Of a stretch of 64,000 bases of DNA, positions 54,142 through 64,000 are shown piece after piece. The DNA is from Basidiobolus meristosporus CBS 931.73 (taxonomy: Eukaryota > Basidiobolomycota > Basidiobolomycetes > Basidiobolales > Basidiobolaceae). The translations under genes and the position numbers were made by a program. Within the stretch, counting starts at the first letter, position 1, and every line of letters starts with the position of its first letter. The notes beneath the pieces were generated by a model. It worked only from the letters and a program-made list of their open reading frames with translations. It had not been told where the DNA came from and ran no database searches. The stretch is taken from the NCBI GenBank assembly GCA_002104905.1, contig MCFE01000174.1, positions 62,001-126,000 on the forward strand. The letters are read 5' to 3'.

Positions 54142-55454
54142 CTTGTAGATTGGTGCGAGGATTTTGGTTCAAGTGTAGTGTTTTTTGGCTTCTCATCTCA
54201 TTTCGGTTGGGATATGTATATAATCTTGTCATTTACTCCATTTTGGTTGCACTGGCCCTGCTTTCGTCCCCTGCGCATGTCCACTTTCCCATTCTGTGTA
54301 TATTGTCTTCTGGATTCCATTCACTTGTGCCGTATGTGCCATGAATCTAAACCAGACTGTAGATTGCTATAATAAACAGCGATGACATGAGAGCGCGGAC
54401 TTCCAGTGTTGACCTGGCCTTCATCACGTGACAAACAAGGTACCCCTCACGCCCGGATTTCCTCTTATGGGCCCGCCTGATTTTCCAGCCTAGGGGAATT
54501 GGGACTTTTCCAACCTCGATCGGCGTACCGTACCGCATAATTGGATATAAATCTAGCCTTGACGAATATGGGAAACCTTTTTCAGCTGAGCCAACAATAT
54601 TCCCCGGCAAGGTTCAATATAGCAAAGTGTCAGCTTATGACACCCCGAGGAGGTTTGTGATACGTGACGTCGATGGCGTATCCAAATTCATCTATTGATA
54701 GCAGGAACACGAGGGAACAGGAACAAATCGTCGATTGATTCAATGGGTAGCTTTAGATACCGGGGGGATTCAATGGCGAGCCAACGGTTGCATAGGCGCT
54801 AGTCTTCTTGAGAACTGTCTAAAAGTACAACGGAGAGTGTTCATTGATGCGCATTACCTCGGTATAGGCCCAAGGATTAACATCTACCAAGTATAATGGA
54901 TGGAATAAGTGGATTTCCACCACATAACTACATCGGCGCAGCCTTTAATTGTTCCCTAGCCAGAATAGGCATCTGGAATTCATCACCAACTATGACATTC
55001 CGGTCGAGTAAATCATTTGCAGTGAATCGATCAACAGAGCTTCGTGCATTAATATAACTAACCGTAAACTCGCTGTGATCAGCCACCGTTTCAACGGGTT
55101 ATCAAGAAGGTTCTGGTCGTCATCTGCTGTGAAGGTGCAGCTATAGTGGGCTGCTACGACGTTGCATTGTCGCCCGGGTACCTGTGGTTGGGCCCAAATC
55201 CTAAACGAGCTTAACCTGATGGTTTCGCGCCGCACAGCCTCTTGCGATAAGCTTAAGCTACATCTCCATGGCGGAGATCATGGTTTTGCCTGGCCAATCA
55301 GGCACATTTTCCTTGACAGCAACCTCGACCACATACTCTGAAGGACTGTGAACTGTCTTTTCGGGATGATTGATACATATTCCAATGAGGATATATGAGA
55401 TGCAAGTGCTGCCATGTGAACTGCCTTGAGTCACCGAGCCCAGCATAGAGCACC
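54142..55454. other. Intergenic region with ambiguous short ORFs
   Basis: No gene I can support. A minus-strand frame (55235-54990) and another (55566-55258) look moderately protein-like but lack domains, and they overlap the plus-strand candidate at 55455. One of the two strands may carry a spliced gene; I cannot decide from sequence alone. Confidence 0.4.
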
Positions 55455-55715
55455 ATGGGTGCACGCTGCCCGGTCCCCGAGGATTGCGATACTCTATGGT
55501 GGGACCCCATAGGTTGCAAGTGTCTATGCCAAAATGAATCCTGCAACTACATAAACAACAGTACACCTATTGACCTGAATGGCAACAGCCAAACAGATAC
55601 AAAGGACAACATTCCCGCGAATCCAAAGGATAGTGCCAATACCTCTTCCGGTATTTCTGCCTCTTTGCGGGTCTCATTAATCCCTCTACTTGGCCTACTA
55701 AACGGCCATTGGTAA
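55455..55715 (+). CDS. Possible 3' exon of a small GPI-anchored cysteine-rich protein
   Basis: 86 codons. A Cys-rich start (CPVPEDC...GCKCLCQNESC, six Cys in 27 residues) leads into an Asn/Thr/Ser/Asp-rich linker. A Ser-rich site and a hydrophobic tail (ISASLRVSLIPLLGLL) end the frame, the usual layout of a GPI-anchor signal. No signal peptide is present, so at least one upstream exon would be needed; an acceptor-like CCCAGCATAG directly precedes. The overlapping minus-strand ORF is an alternative. Secreted proteins of this style are common in fungi, but no family is recognised. Confidence 0.3.
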   Translation: MGARCPVPEDCDTLWWDPIGCKCLCQNESCNYINNSTPIDLNGNSQTDTKDNIPANPKDSANTSSGISASLRVSLIPLLGLLNGHW

Positions 55716-56045
55716 GCCACCATTGTAGAATTTGGGACACGCTCGTATAGCCTCGATGCGTATTCCTTGACCACTACCTTCATGATTAGTACCTTATGGT
55801 CATTCAGTCAATAAATATCGAGATTCGAAAACGAGTTCAATGGGTGATTTAGTACTTTCCCAATAGTGGATCATCATTCGGCGCTGATGACTTAATTAAT
55901 CAGTTTAAATTGATGAATAGTTGGGCAAAGTTATCATACACACGTGAGGGTGGACCAGCTATTGACTTGCCAAATAAATCAGACCAAGCAAGCTTCAACA
56001 CCTCGAAGCATTCCACTGCAACACACACCAAAACCACTGTTCACC

Positions 56046-57866
56046 ATGTCGGAGGAAGACCTAAAAGAATGGAGGGCCTCTCGTCAGACCTTTTCAGAGA
56101 ACATCCGGGAGAAAATTCGGAAGCGTAATTTAATCGGTTCGTCGCAAGCAGCCGACGAGGAGGAGACGGAGTCGCCGTGGAAACTGGAACGGACCAGTAC
56201 ACATCAGAGTGGCAACCTACCTGAATACAGCATACGACCGAAATCTACCTTGAAAAATCTGAAATACATCACAAGCTCTATTGAATCCGGAGATCTGGTA
56301 ACCCTTCGCTTACTTTGTCACCTAACCTATAGATCCATCTCTACACACACACTTTACAAGTAAGAAGTTGACCCGGGTTTCATAGGAAGACCGAATGGCC
56401 AACGTCTACAACGATTATGCACAGCATTTCATTGATACTAGCAAACGACCCCAAAACTTTGTTCGTGACGCGGGCCTGTCGCAGCGCTTCGATGAGTCAG
56501 TTGAGTGTATGGGAAGTTCAATTGCAACATGCCGCTCAAACAACCGTCGTTTAATCTAGATACCCCAAGCTCAAAGAACTGGCCAAGCTGAAAAACCAAC
56601 TGGTCGCAGAGCGGGCGACCCCGCCTATGTATCTACAGGCGGACTTGAGAACTTACGACCTACGTCTTTTGGACACGAAATTCGATGTGATCCTGATCGA
56701 CCCGCCGCTCGAAGAGTAAGTCCGGATTTTTCTGCCACCGCGCCACGCCCCGCGCACGCTGACCTTTTCAAAGATATTGCCGTCGGTCCCCTATGATTGC
56801 TGGCACGAACCGAGACTTCTGGACATACGAAGAACTAATATCCTTTCTGCGAAGTTCTGCTTGTCCCGTCAATGGGCCACATTTGTTCACCGTATGCCTT
56901 AACACACATCTAAGCGAGCCTCCGCATTGAAGAGATCGCCGCCAACCCATCGTTCATCTTCATATGGTCGGGGAGTGCCGAGGGGCTTGACCTCGGTAGA
57001 AGGCTGCTCTCCAAGTGGGGCTATCGTAGATGCGAAGATATCGTTTGGACCAAAACGAACCGAACCTGGGAGGTATGTGATTAAGCTACGCAGGCCTTCG
57101 ATCTGGATGGATGACTCAACTAGTCCCCAGGGAAGCCGCTTTGTCGAAGGGAAGTCCGTTTTTCAACACACGAAGGAGCATTGCTTAATGGGCATCAAGG
57201 GAACGGTGCGCAGAAGCACCGACGGGCATTTCATCCACTGCAATGTCGATACGGACATCATCATCTCCGAGGAGCCCTCTCATGGAAGTAAGTTGCGCTA
57301 AACAACGCTGCCTCATCTCTCCCGAGTTGATGTCCATTCAATGCTAGGTACGGCCAAACCCGAGGAGATCTATCACATTATAGAGCATTTCTGTTTGGGC
57401 AGACGTAGACTTGAGCTCTTTGGAGAGGTAATACATCAGCATAACGTGACATCGGATCGAATCTCACACCGGAATGCTTCCGTAGAACCACAACATCCGA
57501 CCTGGCTGGGTCACGGTGGGGCAACGCATCACTGGCTCCAACTACAACTCGACCAAGTTTAACTCCTACTTCGCCGGCACCAACGGGCACTTGCTTGGCG
57601 GCACTCCAGGTAATCTTCACGCTGGGCATGGCATAAGCTTGTATCTCACCGGAACCTTAACCATCCCTCGTCCAGAAATCGAGTCCCTTCGGCCACGCTC
57701 ACCGCCACCTCGAGATGGCTCCAACAAGTCAACCCCAAAGAAAAAGATGAATAACAACATGAATCCCCCCGGGAACCCGAAATACAACATCTCCCCATCA
57801 AACCACCCGGGCTTCAAGAACAGCCCTGGAGGGATGAATCGACCCTATGGTGGGTCCAGGTGGTAG
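56046..57866 (+). CDS. METTL14: METTL14-type subunit of the m6A mRNA methyltransferase
   Basis: Nine exons: 56046-56297, 56386-56495, 56560-56715, 56774-56853, 56915-57072, 57131-57287, 57348-57427, 57486-57609 and 57676-57866, giving about 435 residues. The exon 4 end is uncertain by nine bases. An N-terminal charged helix is followed by [20 protein letters not shown], the [16 protein letters not shown] block and the MT-A70 fold with DPPL at the position of the catalytic DPPW of METTL3. Then come [40 protein letters not shown] and [15 protein letters not shown]. In known complexes METTL14 is the non-catalytic RNA-binding partner of METTL3. The C-terminal tail is Asn/Pro/Lys-rich and has no RGG repeats. 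A METTL3 homologue is not in this window. Confidence 0.93.
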
Positions 57867-58264
57867 GTAGCACGCCACCGCTGCTCTACATTATGTGCAC
57901 TTTCCCCTTTACCTTGTTTTTCATGGATGGTGCTGCATTGATGGTAGGTATCTCCCTCTGAAATGCCATGGAATCGATTCAAGAAGCCCATGTATATTAT
58001 CTCGAAGTGGGTTACTCTTCATTTTGATTTTAATAAACGCTAACGAAACCTCAGTCTGGCTGAGCAATGAGAGGGGGGTCGACATGGGAGGGAAGGTTTG
58101 GCGCACTGTGATGTTTCAATGAGCATAGGAAACATTGACTGGTGATCTTATTTACAGGCAGAGCGTGAGCTAAGCTGGGTGTGTTCGCATGTGTATAAAT
58201 ACAAGAAGATGCACAGACAGCCCATCAACTGTGCAGTAGATTATGCTTGGCGGACAGCGTAGGC
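57867..58264. other. Spacer between convergent METTL14 and SPRY-RING genes
   Basis: About 400 bp containing both 3' ends. TTTTAATAAACG near 58030 is a plausible polyadenylation region. No coding region. Confidence 0.5.
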
Positions 58265-60454
58265 CTACGCTGTGCTAGCACTTTCTACAAGATTGCTTGG
58301 GCCCTTCATATCCGCCTCTACCAGAGCGACTCTTTCATTAATAGGGGTTCTACAAAATGGACAACTAGCAATAAGAATAGCGCATAGGGAACAGAGTCCG
58401 TCGTGTTTACAAGGGTATAGGGTGACCGTTGAGTGACCATCAAAGCATATTGAACAAGGGTTGGCATGGTCGCTGTAGTCAGGCGTGGCGGCTTCTTGAG
58501 ACGAACGGAGTTCCGAATCCAGCTTGGGATATACACTGGTGAGATAAAGACACTCCGGCAGTCTCCCATAGTCGTTGAATGCTCGGAAAGGCTGGTCTGG
58601 TGGGTACCTTTGAGACGAGAGGACAGCGTGTTAATATTCTCGAGGTCCCCTGACGAAGCAATGAAGCATTACCTGAAAGGATCTTTGCCAAAATTGACAT
58701 TCACCTGTTGGAAGGAAGTGAGCGAAATGGCCGGATAGAAGCCACCCTCCTCCTCAAATCGCAGCAGCTGTCGGGCACTAAACTCGAAGGCGGAGCCCAG
58801 GTCCTCCCCGTTGAGGAAGAATCGGATCACGCCGTAATCCATATCCAGAAAGATGCCTAGTATGTCTCCCTCAGTCCACGAATTTGCACCACCGTACGGA
58901 ATAGGATATCCTTCTGACTGATATTCATAAATGGATTAGATGGCAAATTTCCTGGGAACTTTGTGGTTGTGATCGGGATGCTTACCCATGCCAGCTTCCT
59001 TCGCCCATCGAATGCAAACGAGTGGTCGTCGTCCCCTACTCCGACCCCTTCTTCAGGTCGAAAGGCCGTATACTTGGTTGCCCACCCGATTTGCATGATT
59101 CCGGCGGTCAGCAATTGCACCTCGTAGTACCAGGTTCCCTCTTTCGCACACATCGTTCCTCTAACCGATTCGAAGGTGGTGCTATCATTTCGAATCTAAA
59201 ATCGCCCGTCCGTTTAGCCAAGCTCCGTGCAATGAGCACATGCATAGCAAGCCAGCCATCTCTTACCTCTAACCCAGTGGGAAGCCACTTCAGTCGTGGC
59301 GTCGCATCCAGCCAGTTCAACGTAACATTTACCCCGTCTAGTGCCTCTCTAGTATCCCGAAGATCTTGATCTTGGTAACGAAGTAGGATTTCGCGGTCAG
59401 CTAAGAAATCGGTTACAAACTGACCATAACACCGCTCGACTCTTCTGCAATATATTCATACACATACCAAATGCATGGCGTAGCGACCAGGGGGCGCACA
59501 AGTCCAACTCACGGAAGCAATGATCTGTTAGGTTGTAACTGTCATGAGATGGCTTGGTCTGTCTCTTCGCCACATCGCAGACATGCTTGACAACATCTGA
59601 TCTTAGAATTTTGGCTTTATTGTCACCTACAAGCCGGTTAGAGGTGGCAAATTCTCGGAGTAGTGTGTGGAGCAAGAGGTTTACCTGTCATGGAAAATTT
59701 CTCTAACGCGATCAGGGAAGCAAGCTTGACTTTCTCGTTGTCATCCAGCAATCCTTGAATCAAACTGTCCAGGACTTCTTCTGTGAATATCATGGCGCTC
59801 ACTTTCCCTAGAAAACGGCTCAGCATCGCATCCTTTGAAAACATCTCCATGGAAACAACCATACCTGCAAGGCGCTCGGCCAACACGCTCCATACAATGT
59901 AGGCGTTGATTCTGTATCTTTCACGAAGATGTGGTCTAAATAGTGGGGCTGGGACGAGACTCGTTACTTTTGATGGAGGCTTGACTATATTATTCCGTTT
60001 ACTTACTGGTTCTAGTTTTTTGAAGTAGGTAGTAATTGATCCTATGAGCTGTCCTAACAGAGGGTAGAGCTGCAAGTTCTACGATAGATAGCAGGTCAGT
60101 ACGTAGGATGAGTAGTAAAAAACTATGAGCTTGCGGTAATCACCAATTATGTGACATAGGAAGGCTGAGGACAAAGGGTCCTCCTCTTCTAGTACCTCTA
60201 CCATGGTGAGAACAATCTCAATGAATTCGTTTTCTACAGAAGGCACCTGGTTACGGGAATTTTCAACAGAGGCTCCAAAACGATTGTGGCTTACCATCCT
60301 GAGACAGAGCAATGAGGATGTCGGTGGCTTCGGAGAGCGCCTCTTTTTCGCTCTCGGGATTCATGCTTTTGCATGCCTCCTTAATTAAACGGACGTAACG
60401 AGTCCGCATGAACGAACCAATTAGGGATCCACTCAATAACCGACGAAGTCCCAT
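58265..60454 (-). CDS. RSPRY1-like SPRY and RING-finger E3 ubiquitin ligase
   Basis: Proposed exons: 60454-60295, 60233-60124, 60078-59865, 59807-59685, 59626-59513 (or 59468), 59444 (or 59400)-59267, 59195-58986, 58917-58673, 58607-58554 and 58472-58265, about 480 residues. The N-terminal half is helical and repeat-like (LIALEKF block). The SPRY domain runs from STTFESVRGT through GTWYYEVQLLTAGIMQIGWAT, GVGDDDHSFAFDGRRKLAW and GVIRFFLNGEDLG to a VNVNFGKDPFRYPP end. The C-terminal RING has CSIC, PCKHDGLCSLC and CPFC, the full C3HC4 ligand set. This order matches the RSPRY1 family, whose substrates are poorly known. The exon 5-6 junction and the exon just before the RING are the least certain parts. 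Confidence 0.85.
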
Positions 60455-63400
60455 CCCGGCTATATGTATCCAAGCTGAGGGGACAAGCAGTTACAAAGCT
60501 TAGGAGTGCCAACGAGGGAACTAATAACTGGGGCTGCTTAAAGGTGGATATGGTTATCCCTGTAAGCCCAATGATACACTCAGGTCAAATAGAGGTAGTC
60601 TTCGAAAGGACCTAGAATCCGAGGATAAACTTGCGGGGCTGTGGAATCCTCAATCTTTTACTTCACAAAAAAAGGCAATAAGGGGGTCCTCGCTGGAGGG
60701 ATGAGCTGATTATATAGCAGGCCTCGGAATGTATTAGGCGATGTAGATCCCAGGAATCGTCAGTAAACCGAGTTTTAAGAGCAGACGAACTAATGGAACC
60801 AATAGAGATTAAGGCGAATGCGTCGGGAATCAAGTGAACAGAATACGTATTACGTTTGAGGTTTCAGTGATGTGACAAAATCGGGTTAGACAAGTGACGA
60901 AAGGGAATCCAGGTTGATTAGGCGGAAGCAAAATAGATGTTGCGAAAATACCCCATGAAATCTAGGCGGGTTCGCGTTACTTTTCCAAACAAATCTGCTC
61001 CCTCAAATTCGTTTTAGACACCGAGCTGCAAACTGTCTCAGACTGCAGAAGCAAGAAGAATCGGGCACCGGGCGAGCCCTTTGGGGGAACTATATATAAC
61101 GGAGCCATGTCTACATTGGCAACGCATTGGCCTGTAACAGTGGTGTCGGGCTGGCTAACCACTCCGTTCGCACTTGCAAATCACTGCGCGCGCTTCTGAA
61201 TGGAAGCCCTGGCTGTCGAATCATTTGGTCCGAGTGCCCATTTTGAAACGAAATCAATCGAGATCGGCATGCAAGCGGAATGAGGATATTAAATCCAGCG
61301 AGAATTAATTAAGGGCTGGCCAATTGCATCCGACCCACTGATTTCATATATCGATCTCCACTGCTTAGCGGCTCAGCCTAATTCTTCGGTCGAATGGATA
61401 GTCGTTTCTGGCCATTCCACGAATTTGTCGCTTCAGCAGAAGATCAGGGTGTGCCAAAGATCGGTGGCCTTCGGATATCGTGGAAAAATGGTCCGTCTGG
61501 CCAGATATGCCCATCCAATGCCAGAAAGGGCGGCTTTCTTTTGTAAAACCGCCTGTATGCTCCAATGAGCACCCGGCTTCTACCATTAGCCGACGTAGGC
61601 GTTTCGCCTATGGATTTGAGTCGACTTTCTGGATTCATTTAGCGTACATTGAGCGGCTTGCAACAACTCGTCGACGCGAGGTTTGTGGGCCTCGCCAACC
61701 GCAATGCAAATGAATCGATGGCCAGTGAAACGACTCCGTGCATTGTGTTTCCAATGGGGTTTCGAACCCATCCAAGAGCGTGTGCATGCTCATAACCTGC
61801 GTATGGCACTCGCTGTTGAGTTCGCTGTACAGTTTCAGGAAGCAACTATGAAAGCCCACCACCCATTCATAATGTCTCTTGACATTAGGTCTCCTACATA
61901 TTTACTCTGGGTGCGTGATCGGGCCGCCACAGTAGTCCAGGACAAAGCATGTCTAATCTCTTGTCTCCATGCGCCTGCAGTTGAAGAGGATCGAGGATCA
62001 ATCGCTAATTAGCACCATCAATTTAACTATACCTTGCCACGATCGATGACGAAAGATAATCGAAGCATCTAATGGAGTTACTTCGCAGCTCCCGTTGGCG
62101 CTTGCGCTAGACGTAGCCCCTATTTGCGATACGTAGACTGCATTGGAGTAAGGATCCTGAAAATAGAAAAGAGTGGGGTCTGCTGGCCAGCTCTGGGGAG
62201 ACTCCATGGTTTAAAATTACTGCCCTGGCGCGATTTTGCATAAACCATCCTGGTAAATAGAGTATTTGCAGCTTTCATGTATTCATATAAACGCTATGTA
62301 AGCATCCTACCGGAAAGCCTTGCCATTTCATTTGGTCAGCGAGTGTGGTCTTCGAATCCTCTACCCACCTCAGTCTCGAAGATCAGTAGCGCTCCTTAAT
62401 TCTGTTTTGAGGTCAAGTTGACATCCCTGTGGATTCTACATGCCACACTATTGAGTTGGGGCATGCGTGAGTACCGGCTAGTAGAACTTGGATCTGACTC
62501 CAGGGTGAACCATTTCCTACCAATCGATCCCATCGTTTCATGGGGGCTCAATGCTCACATTATTCCCTGGACATCAATGCCATTCATCCGTTATCCTCCG
62601 ATATCTTGTTTCATACCTTCAGACATTGCACCTGTGAACCACGAATCAAATAGGAAAATAACAGGACATGGCAGAGGAATGATGAGACACAATGGTAATT
62701 TCCAGCGGATTTCTGGGATTTGATAGTGATTGCGCATGGTCGAAGCTAGGGAGTTGGTAGGATCAATCCATCCTTCAGTTACTGTATTCGAGGATCAGGG
62801 TTTGGATTATCCAATCAACCCACAGGCTTTACATCCGTACAGCATAATGAAGTAGCAGGATAGTTCACAAATCCATGGCGTGATTCATCAGGAGGTTCGC
62901 CGTTTGATGGTATGGTCTGAGAGAGGGCGCCATTTCCGCGGCCTGGAGAGTGAGGCAATTCCATCGGAAATACGTTTTAGGATCTGCCAACTTACTAGGC
63001 GCCTGGCCTATGATCAGGTGTGTCGTGTGAAGCAAAAGACTGCTACCAATCCTGGTCCATCTCGATCCATGCCTCGAGGCGGGCGCAAAATCGATCGGGA
63101 ATCTATGGCATGCAATGGGCTGTTGGCTGCTCGCTGGATCAGACCTTCAAGCTTGTGATCCACTGTATTCTGCACCACGTAGCATCGGCTACGTCCGGAT
63201 TGGCTTCCGTAGTAGCAATCGCTCCGCCTTGGGTTGGGGATCACTGGATGTCTTGGGAAGGCTCATATCATTCGTAAGCGGAAGGGAGCAGACATCAACA
63301 CTGATCATCGGCTACATGACCAAGTGCCTAGCGAGGCAAGTAAAGTAGCTGGGCTGCAGGAATGATCTGGCCGAGGCTGGCCTTACTATGGAAAAATCTA

Positions 63401-64000
63401 TCGTCTCCTTGATGGGAACACACGCGATCCTTCCTTTACGCTTGCACTCCAAGGCGTCGTACTTTGTCAAGCCGAGTGCGATTTCCTTATGTAGCCTAGG
63501 TGGATTAACCACATTGTGCAATATTGGTGATGGCAACTTAAAACACCATTCAGAAGAGATCCTAGGTTGTACTCAGACTCTAATTACACAATTAACAGCC
63601 AGCCTGTTAATCGTGGCTTCGCCATCTCCTGAGCATCCAGTATGGTGCACTTGAATACCATCTTCCGCCTAAAGTTTCCATGGCTTCTATTATTACCAAG
63701 CCTGCACAGGTTCAATCTGCCGTGCGGGAGAATCCTCATCAATACTGGTTTTCCAAAGAAGCAAGGCGGTACCGCCAAGAGGTTCCTGCACCACAGAAGG
63801 CTTCAGCCAAGAAGTCACACAATTATTCACGTTCGTAGATTGCTCTTATCGACCGTGACACCACACACTTGAATTTCCAGCAAATCACTTCATTGGCCCG
63901 CGGATGCTTCCCCAATCTAGCCTATCGTATCGTGGCAGCATTCTGTAAAATGTAGGGTGACCTGTCATAAAATAGTCTTTAGCTTCCAATTCTGCAGGTT
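60455..64000. other. Region without supported genes
   Basis: Base composition is like that of the gene island, but all frames are short and interrupted on both strands. Some pieces look weakly protein-like, for example a plus-strand frame starting near 63679 (about 50 codons) followed in the same frame by another 39 after a stop. None has a recognisable domain, splice pattern or repeat partner in the window. Possibly an old relic or a gene whose body lies beyond 64000. Confidence 0.45.

Noticed and set aside
61745-61770. tRNA-like T-arm (GGTTTCGAACCC)
   Set aside because: The local palindrome resembles a T-loop, but the stem and loop lengths are wrong and no acceptor, D or anticodon arms can be placed around it.
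62345-62375. Second tRNA-like TTCGAATCC
   Set aside because: The five bases on each side of the loop do not pair, and no tRNA body is visible.

Overview
The window looks like a contig from a repeat-rich fungal genome, most likely a basidiomycete and possibly a rust fungus. This rests on short spliceosomal introns (mostly about 55-90 nt) with CTNAC-like branch points, intron-dense conserved genes, a METTL14-type gene and very abundant Ty1/copia and Ty3/gypsy elements. The species assignment is inference.

The window splits into two compartments. Bases 1 to about 42,000 are AT-rich and made almost entirely of nested, mostly dead transposable elements, with no recognisable host gene. They hold three foldback MITE-like elements with long inverted arms, a dispersed roughly 300 bp repeat, and one young copia element with both LTRs and a perfect target duplication (5663-10347). 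Next come a gypsy relic on the minus strand and a second gypsy copy split by a composite copia insertion (14571-23457, target duplication AACAC). That insertion contains a two-unit, three-LTR copia array, which in turn carries an inverted solo LTR (target duplication ATAGA). A second copia family has one copy (35191-39448) nested in an older copy of itself (target duplication TTTAA). An unrecognised gene relic and a zinc-finger-like module present three times lie around 27-32 kb and near 40.7 kb.

Bases from about 42.5 kb to 60.5 kb form a gene island. In order it holds: a small unknown gene; an intronless gene for a secreted, silk-like glycine-rich repeat protein of 1034 residues; an alpha-arrestin ending in PY motifs (minus); a HIRIP3/CHZ-type histone chaperone with a DEK-C-like N-terminus (minus); the APC3/CDC27 subunit of the anaphase-promoting complex (plus, divergent from the chaperone gene); a possible small GPI-anchored cysteine-rich protein; a METTL14-type subunit of the m6A mRNA methyltransferase (plus); and an RSPRY1-like SPRY-RING ubiquitin ligase (minus, convergent with METTL14). 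Gene models were assembled by hand from splice sites and reading-frame continuity.

Bases 60.5-64 kb hold no gene I can support. The genes do not form one pathway. Arrestin, APC3 and the SPRY-RING protein all touch ubiquitin ligation, but the proximity looks incidental.
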